A stretch of 37,133 nucleotides of DNA from Tissierellia bacterium (GCA_012728075.1 JAAYFV010000126.1:1-37133), one strand, 5' to 3'. Counted from the first letter of the stretch, positions 1-8,977 are shown. Made by a program: numbers and translations. Notes: generated from the letters alone by a model not told the origin.

Positions 1-1180
1 ATTGTTCTAGTTCTAATTGTTCATCCTTTAATCTACATTTGGAGCCTATATAAGCTTCTCCCATATAAGTGGAGGCGTAAAACCATTCTTCTTTAATGGT
101 GGCAATAATAGACAAAGCACCAGAGGATAGACTTGGAGCTACATAGGGTTTAAATCCAAAATTTCTTATTTCCTTATTAGCTTCAATGGTTTTATATGTT
201 AAGTATTGGGATAGGTTTTCGTCATAATTTTCTATACTATTGGCTACTATTAGGCCTTGCCCATGGGGGCCAAAAACCCTACCCTCATCTAAATAGTGAA
301 GGGTTTCCTGGGATTTTTCTGCATAGAAACAGGCCCTACCATTCATAACTCCTAGCCCATAACCTATTATTCTGTCAGAAGGTATTCCCTTGAAATCTAA
401 ATGCCCATTTTTATCCTTATTGCTTTCTAAGAAAGCTACTTTACACAACAGATCTACTGGATCAGAAAGGACAGCAAATATTCCATTAAAACCCATATCC
501 CTTGCCATTAAAGCATATTCCTTTATAATATTTGAGTTAGATTTAAATTGGGCCATTCTCACATCTTGAACTCCACTTCCCACAGGTGGAATTCCTTTTG
601 AGGCACAAAATATGAACATATGACAATTGAATAAATTCTCTTTTTTCAAGGCTTCTACTGGAGGAAGAGCTTTTTCATGGAAAGGGATTCTAATTTGATT
701 TAACTCATATACCCATCTATTTAAACGATTTGTATCCCTATCATATAAACCAATTTTTTCTATACATTCTCCCCCTAAAAGCCTTAATCCTATAGCTAAG
801 GTACTACCCACATCCCCTAGGGCTAATATATTAACTTTCCATTTATTTTTCTTTTCTAAATATAAAACTTTTTCCCAATTGGGATATTGGGTGTTTATAG
901 ATATAACTAACCCCTTGTTAATTTTTTCTACTATCCAATAGGGAATTTTATCTGAATATTCATCATTCAGCAATAATAAATGTATTCCTTCATTTTTATT
1001 GAATAATAAGCTTGGATTATTAACCAAAAAACTTTTCCTTGATTTTTTAGGATCCAAATTGTTTAAAAAATAAAGTTTATCTATACTATTTTTAGCATCA
1101 TATTCGTGAATTCTTTCCAATGTATGATATTTTTCAAAAGAGAATAGATATTTATCCTTATATTTATAAAAGTAAAGCAT
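1..1180 (-). CDS. Lactate/malate dehydrogenase-like NAD(P)-binding protein with N-terminal extension (partial, C-terminus beyond the window)
   Basis: Not in the ORF track because it is open at the edge. Minus-strand translation from the ATG at 1180: MLYFYKYKDKYLFSFEKYHTLERIHEYD...KVNILALGDVGSTLAIGLRLLGG...(Rossmann)...PPVGSGVQDVRMAQFKSNSNIIKEYALMARDMGFNGIFAVLSDPVDLLCK...VFGPHGQGLIVANS. The pattern resembles LDH/MDH (GxxVGS, a DPVD block resembling LDH NPVD, GPHG resembling the LDH GEHG active-site His). Confidence 0.75.
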   Translation of the reverse strand, partial: MLYFYKYKDKYLFSFEKYHTLERIHEYDAKNSIDKLYFLNNLDPKKSRKSFLVNNPSLLFNKNEGIHLLLLNDEYSDKIPYWIVEKINKGLVISINTQYPNWEKVLYLEKKNKWKVNILALGDVGSTLAIGLRLLGGECIEKIGLYDRDTNRLNRWVYELNQIRIPFHEKALPPVEALKKENLFNCHMFIFCASKGIPPVGSGVQDVRMAQFKSNSNIIKEYALMARDMGFNGIFAVLSDPVDLLCKVAFLESNKDKNGHLDFKGIPSDRIIGYGLGVMNGRACFYAEKSQETLHYLDEGRVFGPHGQGLIVANSIENYDENLSQYLTYKTIEANKEIRNFGFKPYVAPSLSSGALSIIATIKEEWFYASTYMGEAYIGSKCRLKDEQLELEQ

Positions 1181-1200
1181 ATTTTCACCTCAAATTTTTA

Positions 1201-4200
1201 TTAATGGATAATATTTTCCAATCTTTTCAAATGTTCCAAATCCATTTCAATGCATGTGGAAGGCCCTAAATTTTTGTAGTCCATGGCTTTATATATGTCT
1301 GGCTTTCTAGGATACATCAATACTTCACCTAATCTCCATAAAGTTAAATTTTTTTCGTTTATATTTTGATAAGATTTTTCGATGGTTTCAAATATTTTTT
1401 TGCTATTTTCTAAGCAAGTTTTAGATAGATTGTATATAGCTTTTGGAGAGGTATTTTTAATAAAACTTGGTGAAGCATAAGGAAGTATTAGATTTATACT
1501 AGGTATCAAATAATCATCTTCCTCATTTTTCCTAAAGACCATATCTCCTCCAATAAATGGATATTGGCCACTTTCATTAAACCATAACTTTAGATTGGGA
1601 ACAAAATATGCACTATCTACTTGTATATTTTTAATATTTCCTATTTCTTTACCCTTGCCTGTAAGTATACCGACTATTATTTTTTTAATCTTTATTCCAG
1701 CATTTTTAAGTATAGGTTCTATTACATTTATTCTATACCCTTTATGGAGTAAATCATCAACTAGTATTATTGGTCTGTTAAAAGAGCTTAAAACTTTTGC
1801 TTGATTCTCTAAACTTAAATAGTTGGGAAAAGCTTGGATTGTAAAATTTGTGATACTAGAGTTAAATATCTTTTCAGTATGCATAGTTTTAGTTACTGTA
1901 TTAGGTAATATGGTTCCATTGAGTATAGTACCAAAAGGAACACACATATTAGGCCCCAATTTTTTGATTCTTCCTTGTATTGTAGATACTTGATTGGAAT
2001 CACATATCTTTTGGATTAACTTACTATATACCATATCTCTGTTAAAAGATAAAAGTAATTGTCCTGGATACAGATTGGATATGGCTTTCTTTAATTCTTT
2101 TCTAGTTTTATTTATTATATCTTTTATTTCAAAGTCTTCATCATAAGGGGGTTTCAATAGATTTTCCAAATCTTGATTTAAAGTTATTGGATTGTTCATA
2201 TCTACAACAAATATTGAGTTATAGTTATGTTTAAAAGGAGTTTTAATAAATCCCTGCAAGGGCAGGTTTTCTTCAAGGTAAAAATTACTATTATAATTTA
2301 GTTCATCTTTATAAATAGCATAGTTGTAGTCAGAAGCAACACAGTGGGCTAAAGTTTCATTTAATACTATATCCCAAATATATTCTTCCTTATTTTTACT
2401 ATATACTCCAGAGATGACTACTAATTTACCTTTAGCATGATTTCTTATATATTGAGTTATACTAGAATTTTCAAATTCATCAAATAGATTACCACTTTTA
2501 ACCCAGTAAAAGGTTGAAAATCCTAACATCTGGTTATTTTTAGTATCTTTAATCATAAGTATATTTGGTTCAAGTTTTTTCTTTAATCTAGATAGGAATT
2601 CAATATTCAATTTTCCCCTAAACTCCTTATATATATAGTTGAGTATATTATTGTCTATTTTATCTATTATTTCAATTTCTAAAGTTTTAGTTTGTACCAA
2701 TCTTTTGTATTGGGGTTCCCGTAGATATAAACCATATTTGTATATATATTGTTGAGCTAATGGATCTATCTGTTTTGAAATATCTCTATTTAAATCTATA
2801 GATTCTCTAATTTGAGTAGAGCTTATATCCTCGTATTGAGGAGGGAGGGACAACATTAGAATTTTCCCCTTAAGCATTTTAAGTTTTTCTTTAAGTATTA
2901 AGTCATCTCCCTCTTCTGATTGAAGGCTTTTTCGATGGAATATTATATGGGGAAATTGAGTTATTAATCCATCTTTACTATAAGCAGAAGCATTGATTAA
3001 TACATCTGTGCCTATAACTATATAAATTTCTTTTTTAGGGAATAAGTTTTTTAATTTTTTTAAATCTTTATCGTTGCTTATGTTTATAGGAATTTCGCTA
3101 GGGAACAAATATATATCCTTTTCATGGGCAATAGTCATATTTATTATATCCCTTCTAAATTTGTGGGCTTGGGTTCTCTTGGACCAGGAGAACTCATCTA
3201 CTGCTAGATAAACCTCATACCCTTTATCTCTTATTTCTAAAGCTATTTCTTTATGACTTAAGGAGAAGGGATCAAAACTACCAGGGAAAAAGGCAACGGA
3301 GCTTATTTGTTTTCCTTTTATAGCTCCATAGTAAAATTCATAATCGGAAATAAATCTATATATATGATTTAATGAAGCAGAATTAATTAGAAATAGAAAT
3401 TCATCATCTTCTTTTTGTGCTAATAAGGTCAATATTTTCTTTCCCATTAAAGAAAATATATGTTTTTTTTCTTTTAATGATAATTTATTGGAATTAAATA
3501 AGTGGCTACCAATAATCCTAAAAGATTCTGTATTTATTTCTTTGTCAAAGGAAGCCATACCATTTAATAGGATACCTAATAAACGATTTAATCTTTGATC
3601 CCTTATATATTTGTCTTCTTGAAATCTTGAATTATATCCAGAATAATTTTCAATACATATTCCAGTAGTTTTAAGCATTAAAAACACAATTTGAGTATTG
3701 GATTGTTTTACTTTATTTTCAAAATCATCTATTATTTCCTCTAGTTCATTTGGAGGAAGGAATAGTATCAATTTACCTAAATAGTCTGGTATATATTTAG
3801 TAAATTGATAATTTTGCATTTCTAATGCTCTTAACAATTCAATACATATATCATTTCTTTCCTCATAGGTTAAAAATTCAAATATATTTAAAAGGGTATG
3901 ACCTGCATAATTGCGAACCTTTTCAAAAGCACTTACCTTTAGTAGATTACAAAAATGCATTCCCGTATGGAGTCCAAGGGAGTGGGGTGATTTTTTTACC
4001 TGATCGTATAAAATATCTATATTTATTTTTTTGCTCATACAATCAGTAGCAGTTTTTAAATTTTTCAAGAATATATTGGATACATTTTCTTCATCTTTTT
4101 TATAATTATTTTTCAAAACTTGAAGTATGTGTTTTTCTAAATTTAGTTTAAGAGCTATTTTGTACTTTAAATAATTTTCTGCTGGATAGGGTGAAGCTAT

Positions 4201-6036
4201 TATATTTTTTAAAACCCATTTTTCTAATAGTTGAATAAAATGGATATTAGATTGGAGTTCTTCAAATATCTCATCTATTATATCTAGTGTGGTTAAACGG
4301 ATTTCTAGATAGTTTGAGTCCAACTGATTGAGTATATAGATATGAAATCTATCCAAATCTTTGTTGAGTAAATATTTTGTAGGTATATATTTAATAGTCT
4401 GAGCTAGATAAAATTGTCCTTTTGGAGCTATAGTAGAATAATTATCATAATATTTTAACATAACCTTTGAATATTTTTCATAATCCTCCCTAGGGGAGTT
4501 GTGAAACAAAGATTTTATAATAGTTTTAATATTATATTGCCATTCAATGGGCAATTCTGCTATTTTATGATCTGGATACAATATTTGGTCTAATATGTTT
4601 TCTAATATTTTATTGCTAGAACTTTGGAGATTTTCTTTATCTATATACTTGGGTAATTCTTTTCTATATTCTTCATCATATTGGCTAATTAAAAGGCCAA
4701 TTAATTCAGCAGCTTCTTTTCTTATATCCTCTTCCTTATGGAATAACAGATCTTCCAAAAAATGCAAAGTGATTAATTTTTGTTTTTGAGTTAAATAAGT
4801 GGAGTATTCATAAAATATTTGTAAATACATCCTTAGTTTTCTCCAATTATATTGACTTCTGGCTGTATCCAATATATTATTAAAGCTATTATCATCCAAC
4901 AGCTTGGCCATTAAATCTATATTGTGTTCAATAGCAAAATATTTAATATGTTCTACCACTTGATCATTATTCATCAAGGAGAAATATACGTCTTTACTAC
5001 TAGGAGTTAGCTGATCTTTAAGACTAATATCTACTCCTAAATATACCATATAGTCTTCAAAATCCTTTAATTTTCCATATACCTTTTCGTAGCGTTGTTC
5101 TTTTTTTTCATCTACATTATCTAATTTGTTTAGTATTACATCATAGGCTTCTTCTAAAGAGTATATATGCATTTTATCTTCTTTACCTATCTTTTTATTT
5201 TTAACTCGAAAATCTGCATATATCAATACTAAGGATTCTAAGGGTAAATTTTCTAATTCCAGATCCCAAGTAGAATGGTTGGTGGCTATATGGCCAATTT
5301 TTTCGATTCCTAATTTATTAAACCACTGTTCCGTATAATAATAGTGGAGATAGGGGACACGATGGATTTCATCTTGCTTAACTCCATATTTCCCAATATC
5401 ATGGCCTAATCCAGCTCCTACTATTAATCCTAAGTCTATAGGTAGATTCAATTTTTTTAGTTGTCGCCCAATATATAGGCTCAGATAATTTACTCCTACC
5501 ACGTGTTCTAGAGTATTGTGACCAGTTAAAGATAAATCCATCTTCATAAGTTCATATATCCAATTGTTTAAAAACCCATCTTTAAAGGCTAAATATTCCC
5601 GAAGGAATTTGGTATCTTGTTCCTCTTCTGTAGTTAAGAAACTAATAGGAAATTTATTTAAAAAGCTATTTTTATCATATATTATTTCTAATTTAGAAAA
5701 ATTTCTTAGCATGTTTAAATAGAATAAAACTAGTGGCTCTAATTTGTCATTAAAAATTATAGTGTTTTTTTCAGGATAGGATAGGTTTAAGACCCAATGG
5801 TATACATATTGAAGCCATTCTAAGCTATTTACATCCCAGTATTTAGTATATATTGGATGTAGTAATTCCATTAAACCCAGGGAGTCATATTGATTATTGA
5901 ATATCATATCTTTTAGATGGTTCCTAAACCTTTCATCTTCAATAATATAGTTTAAATCCCCTTTATATTTTTCAATATACTCCTTTTCCAATTCGTATAG
6001 CATATTTTTATATATTTTTTCATAAATTTCAATCAT
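1201..6036 (-). CDS. 1611-aa multidomain protein: HD phosphohydrolase (YqeK-like) + helical repeat region + NadD-like nucleotidyltransferase + possible GNAT + PRTase-like domain
   Basis: Long ORF. HD motif: TGHNTLEHVVG..GLGHDIGKYG..HIATNHSTWD..LIYADFRVK. Nucleotidyltransferase: VAFFPGSFDPFSLSHKEIALEI...IVIGTDVL...ISSTQIRESI. PRTase-like: RPIILVDDLLHKGYRINVIEPILKNAGIKIKKIIVGILTGKGKEI. The start overlaps the end of sdaAA by 4 nt. Confidence 0.85.
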   Translation of the reverse strand: MIEIYEKIYKNMLYELEKEYIEKYKGDLNYIIEDERFRNHLKDMIFNNQYDSLGLMELLHPIYTKYWDVNSLEWLQYVYHWVLNLSYPEKNTIIFNDKLEPLVLFYLNMLRNFSKLEIIYDKNSFLNKFPISFLTTEEEQDTKFLREYLAFKDGFLNNWIYELMKMDLSLTGHNTLEHVVGVNYLSLYIGRQLKKLNLPIDLGLIVGAGLGHDIGKYGVKQDEIHRVPYLHYYYTEQWFNKLGIEKIGHIATNHSTWDLELENLPLESLVLIYADFRVKNKKIGKEDKMHIYSLEEAYDVILNKLDNVDEKKEQRYEKVYGKLKDFEDYMVYLGVDISLKDQLTPSSKDVYFSLMNNDQVVEHIKYFAIEHNIDLMAKLLDDNSFNNILDTARSQYNWRKLRMYLQIFYEYSTYLTQKQKLITLHFLEDLLFHKEEDIRKEAAELIGLLISQYDEEYRKELPKYIDKENLQSSSNKILENILDQILYPDHKIAELPIEWQYNIKTIIKSLFHNSPREDYEKYSKVMLKYYDNYSTIAPKGQFYLAQTIKYIPTKYLLNKDLDRFHIYILNQLDSNYLEIRLTTLDIIDEIFEELQSNIHFIQLLEKWVLKNIIASPYPAENYLKYKIALKLNLEKHILQVLKNNYKKDEENVSNIFLKNLKTATDCMSKKINIDILYDQVKKSPHSLGLHTGMHFCNLLKVSAFEKVRNYAGHTLLNIFEFLTYEERNDICIELLRALEMQNYQFTKYIPDYLGKLILFLPPNELEEIIDDFENKVKQSNTQIVFLMLKTTGICIENYSGYNSRFQEDKYIRDQRLNRLLGILLNGMASFDKEINTESFRIIGSHLFNSNKLSLKEKKHIFSLMGKKILTLLAQKEDDEFLFLINSASLNHIYRFISDYEFYYGAIKGKQISSVAFFPGSFDPFSLSHKEIALEIRDKGYEVYLAVDEFSWSKRTQAHKFRRDIINMTIAHEKDIYLFPSEIPINISNDKDLKKLKNLFPKKEIYIVIGTDVLINASAYSKDGLITQFPHIIFHRKSLQSEEGDDLILKEKLKMLKGKILMLSLPPQYEDISSTQIRESIDLNRDISKQIDPLAQQYIYKYGLYLREPQYKRLVQTKTLEIEIIDKIDNNILNYIYKEFRGKLNIEFLSRLKKKLEPNILMIKDTKNNQMLGFSTFYWVKSGNLFDEFENSSITQYIRNHAKGKLVVISGVYSKNKEEYIWDIVLNETLAHCVASDYNYAIYKDELNYNSNFYLEENLPLQGFIKTPFKHNYNSIFVVDMNNPITLNQDLENLLKPPYDEDFEIKDIINKTRKELKKAISNLYPGQLLLSFNRDMVYSKLIQKICDSNQVSTIQGRIKKLGPNMCVPFGTILNGTILPNTVTKTMHTEKIFNSSITNFTIQAFPNYLSLENQAKVLSSFNRPIILVDDLLHKGYRINVIEPILKNAGIKIKKIIVGILTGKGKEIGNIKNIQVDSAYFVPNLKLWFNESGQYPFIGGDMVFRKNEEDDYLIPSINLILPYASPSFIKNTSPKAIYNLSKTCLENSKKIFETIEKSYQNINEKNLTLWRLGEVLMYPRKPDIYKAMDYKNLGPSTCIEMDLEHLKRLENIIH

Positions 6037-6899
6037 AAAATCCTCCTTTTAAGCTTTTCCCCTGTTGGGGTTGCTGCTATACCTCCTAAAGCGGTTTCAC
6101 GTAAGGATTCAGGCATAGATTTACCTACCTTGTACATAGCATCTACTACTTCATCAAAGGGAACTATAGAATCAATACCAGCTAAGGCTAAATCTGCTGA
6201 TATCATTGCATTGACTACTCCTGAAGCATTGCGTAATGCACAAGGAAATTCTACTAGTCCAGCTATAGGGTCACAAATTAATCCCATAATATTTAAAAGT
6301 GCAAAGGATGCTCCATTGAAAGAGGCTTCTACACTACCACCTAGCATTTCCACTATGGCAGCAGCTGCCATGCTACTTGCAGTACCACATTCAGCTTGGC
6401 AACCCCCTTCAGCTCCTGATATTGTGGCATTTTTAGCTATTATTTCTCCTATTCCTGCTGCAGTAAACAATCCGTGAATCATATCTTCATGGGATAGATT
6501 AAATTTTTCCTTTACAGATATGATAGCACTAGGCAATATTCCTGAGGCTCCAGCAGTAGGAGCTGCTACAATCTTACCCATAGAGGCATTAACTTCTGAA
6601 GTGGATAAGGCTTTTGCCATAGCAGAGTTAATTAATTGACCACTTATAGTATTTCCCTTATTTTTATAATCTTCCATTTTTTTAGCATCTCCTCCACTAA
6701 GACCACTAATGGAGATTACGCCTTTATCTAAAGCGGCATTGGCTGAATTTATCATAGTATCTAATACTGAATTCATATTATTCATAAGTTCCTCATAAGA
6801 GATTTGAGCATTATCTATCTCTTTTTCTACAACTATTTCCCATATTTTTTTATTTCGTGTTTTACATAAATTTAAAAGTTCTGAACCTTTATTAAACAT
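6033..6899 (-). CDS. sdaAA: L-serine dehydratase, iron-sulfur-dependent, alpha subunit
   Basis: Protein contains ...AAPTAGASGILPSAI...GAEGGCQAECGTASSMAAAAIVEMLGGS...LICDPIAGLVEFPCALRN..., typical of SdaAA. Confidence 0.95.
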   Translation of the reverse strand: MFNKGSELLNLCKTRNKKIWEIVVEKEIDNAQISYEELMNNMNSVLDTMINSANAALDKGVISISGLSGGDAKKMEDYKNKGNTISGQLINSAMAKALSTSEVNASMGKIVAAPTAGASGILPSAIISVKEKFNLSHEDMIHGLFTAAGIGEIIAKNATISGAEGGCQAECGTASSMAAAAIVEMLGGSVEASFNGASFALLNIMGLICDPIAGLVEFPCALRNASGVVNAMISADLALAGIDSIVPFDEVVDAMYKVGKSMPESLRETALGGIAATPTGEKLKRRIL

Positions 6900-6903
6900 T
6901 TCC

Positions 6904-7572
6904 CTACCTCCCTATGGGATTAATACCCGTAATATATATGATTTCATCTAAATTAGCTATATTATTTATTATATTATCTTTTATAGGATTGTCTATTTCC
7001 ATAATCATAGTTGCAATTTTTCCTTCTCTAGATACTTTCATAGTGGCTATATTTATATCTTCCTTAGCTAGTATGGAACTGATCCTACTAATAGATCCTT
7101 TTTGGTCTATATATCTTATCAATATAGTGGGATAGTTCCCAGAGAATTCCACTTTGTTTCCATTTACATCGGTTATTAAAATATTTCCTCCCCCTATAGA
7201 AGAACCTACTATATAATAATCTTCCTTATCGTAATAGGAGAAAACTATTTTTACCGTATTTGGGTGTTCATATCCTAAATCTTTTTCTATAAATTCAATT
7301 TGTATTCCCTTTTCTTTGGCGATGTTTAAAGAATCTCTAATCCTTTCATCGGAAGGCTCCATACCTAAGATTCCTGCTACGAGAGCTCTATCTGTACCAT
7401 GACCTTTGTAGGTTTTAGCAAAAGAACCATGAAGATAGAAGGTAACTTTATAAAAAGTATTATCAGCTATTTCTCTAGCCATTTTACCTAATCGAGTAGC
7501 TCCAGCAGTATGGGAACTAGAGGGACCAATCATAACTGGACCTAATATATCGAATATTCCATAATCTTTCAT
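6904..7572 (-). CDS. sdaAB: L-serine dehydratase, iron-sulfur-dependent, beta subunit (C-terminal ACT domain)
   Basis: FDILGPVMIGPSSSHTAGATRLG...LHGSFAKTYKGHGTDRALVAG...IGGGNILIT, with an ACT-like C-terminus. Directly upstream of sdaAA. Confidence 0.95.
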   Translation of the reverse strand: MKDYGIFDILGPVMIGPSSSHTAGATRLGKMAREIADNTFYKVTFYLHGSFAKTYKGHGTDRALVAGILGMEPSDERIRDSLNIAKEKGIQIEFIEKDLGYEHPNTVKIVFSYYDKEDYYIVGSSIGGGNILITDVNGNKVEFSGNYPTILIRYIDQKGSISRISSILAKEDINIATMKVSREGKIATMIMEIDNPIKDNIINNIANLDEIIYITGINPIGR

Positions 7573-7605
7573 TCTTTCTTATCCTCCTCATCTTTTAGTG
7601 TATTA

Positions 7606-7634
7606 ATTTTAGCATTTTATTTGAATATAAGCAA
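7606..7634 (-). promoter_or_regulatory. Sigma-A-like promoter for the sdaAB operon (TTGCTT-17 nt-TAAAAT)
   Basis: On the minus strand, TTGCTT (7634-7629), 17-nt spacer, TAAAAT (7611-7606), about 35 nt upstream of the sdaAB ATG. Confidence 0.55.
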
Positions 7635-7660
7635 TAAAAAATAGGAGGGCTAGCCTCCTA
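7633..7660 (-). terminator. Rho-independent terminator of the cis-prenyltransferase gene, overlapping its stop codon
   Basis: Minus strand TAGGAGGCTAGCCCTCCTA followed by TTTTTTATT. The stem includes the TAG stop (7652-7650). Confidence 0.7.
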
Positions 7661-8294
7661 AAGTGATATCTTGTCTGTCATACCATTCTAATGCGTCATA
7701 GAAATGTTCTTTTTTAAAATCTGGCCAATAATCATCTATGATATAGAAATCTGAATAAACTGATTGTAATGGTGGAAATCCGCTAAGCCTTCTTCTGCCA
7801 CCCCAGCGAATGATCAAGTCCACTCTTGAAACATCTCTAGATTTGATTAAATCAGTTATGTTTGTGTTTTCTTTAGCTAGAGATAGATAATCTTTTAAAT
7901 CCCATTGCCAACCATAGTTAACTAAAAAATTTACCTTTATTCCTCCAGAACCAAAGGTCTGTCTTTTTAACGTAAAGGGAACAAGGCTCCTTGGGAACAT
8001 ATCCGACTCTGTATTTCCTACTACTAGTAGTTCTGCATTTTCCCTGGAGAGCATTTTTACTGCTTCTACACAAGCTTTGGTGAAAGCTAATCTTTGATTT
8101 TTAGGTCTTTTGGTATTATCTACAGTAAATCCATAATAGGTAATTTCTTTAACTCCTTCTTTTTCACATAGTTTGAATAAATCCAATCCAGGTTTTAAAC
8201 CTTCTTTATAACCTTTCTCCTTGCTTAATCCATTTTCCATAGCCCATCTTCTATTGCCATCTGGTATAATACCTATATGGTTAGGTATTTTCAT
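7650..8294 (-). CDS. Isoprenyl (cis-prenyl) transferase / undecaprenyl diphosphate synthase family, divergent
   Basis: HIGIIPDGNRRWA, NYGWQWD, DLIIRWGGRRRLSGFPPLQSVYSDFYIIDDYWPDF match the UppS family pattern. Only 214 aa, with altered motifs. Confidence 0.85.
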   Translation of the reverse strand: MKIPNHIGIIPDGNRRWAMENGLSKEKGYKEGLKPGLDLFKLCEKEGVKEITYYGFTVDNTKRPKNQRLAFTKACVEAVKMLSRENAELLVVGNTESDMFPRSLVPFTLKRQTFGSGGIKVNFLVNYGWQWDLKDYLSLAKENTNITDLIKSRDVSRVDLIIRWGGRRRLSGFPPLQSVYSDFYIIDDYWPDFKKEHFYDALEWYDRQDITLGG

Positions 8295-8444
8295 TTTACA
8301 ACCTCCCTTATATTGCTTAATTCATATTATTACCATTTAGGAACAAATAATTCAAAACTTGGGAGGAGAACAAAAATTATATATATGAAATTAAGAGGTT
8401 CATAATATTTAAGAATAAAACAGAGGTGGGCCCTTGCTTGTTAT

Positions 8445-8843
8445 CTATCTTCTATTAGCTTGGTTGACAATGATATAAACACCAAAAATTATTAGGAGTA
8501 CTGGCCAATATTTACCAATATTCATAAATTTAAATGCAAATTGAGGCCAAATGACTTTTGCTAACATAACAGCACCTACAATTATTAGTGCAAGACCTAT
8601 AAACAAAGAAGTGTTACTGGTATTTATATTAGGGCTTTCGTCTTGGTATATAACTCCATCATCTTCAGGAATTATCAGTGCACATATTAAATAAGCTATA
8701 AAACCTGGTGAACCAGGCATAAAGGATAATAATACCCAAACTATACGAACTACTACTGGGTCTATATTAAAATATTCTCCTACGCCTCCACATACCCCAG
8801 CTATTATCCTATCACTCTTGGAACGTTTTAATTTCTTTCCCAT
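8445..8843 (-). CDS. PspC domain-containing membrane protein
   Basis: MGKKLKRSKSDRIIAGVCGGVGEYFNIDPVVVRIVWVLLSF, the PspC signature, plus a C-terminal TM segment. Start moved to 8843, preceded by GGAGGG; the ORF track start is 8861. Confidence 0.9.
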   Translation of the reverse strand: MGKKLKRSKSDRIIAGVCGGVGEYFNIDPVVVRIVWVLLSFMPGSPGFIAYLICALIIPEDDGVIYQDESPNINTSNTSLFIGLALIIVGAVMLAKVIWPQFAFKFMNIGKYWPVLLIIFGVYIIVNQANRR

Positions 8844-8939
8844 ACAATCCCTCCTCATCAATCCTATATTATCAGATTTTTATTAGAAATTAAATAGAAA
8901 CTATAATATAAATTGTTCACATTATTGTAGGTTTGTGAT

Positions 8940-8966
8940 AACATTTATTTGGAAAGAATAAATGTT
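8940..8966 (+). promoter_or_regulatory. 10-bp perfect inverted repeat abutting the ribosome-binding site of the FHA gene
   Basis: AACATTTATT-TGGAAAG-AATAAATGTT followed immediately by the GGAGGG SD. Confidence 0.45.
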
Positions 8967-8977
8967 GGAGGGCTAAT

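Noticed and set aside
6130-6477. 115-aa plus-strand ORF antisense to sdaAA
   Set aside because: Fully inside the well-supported sdaAA gene, no SD, no recognisable domain; shadow ORF.
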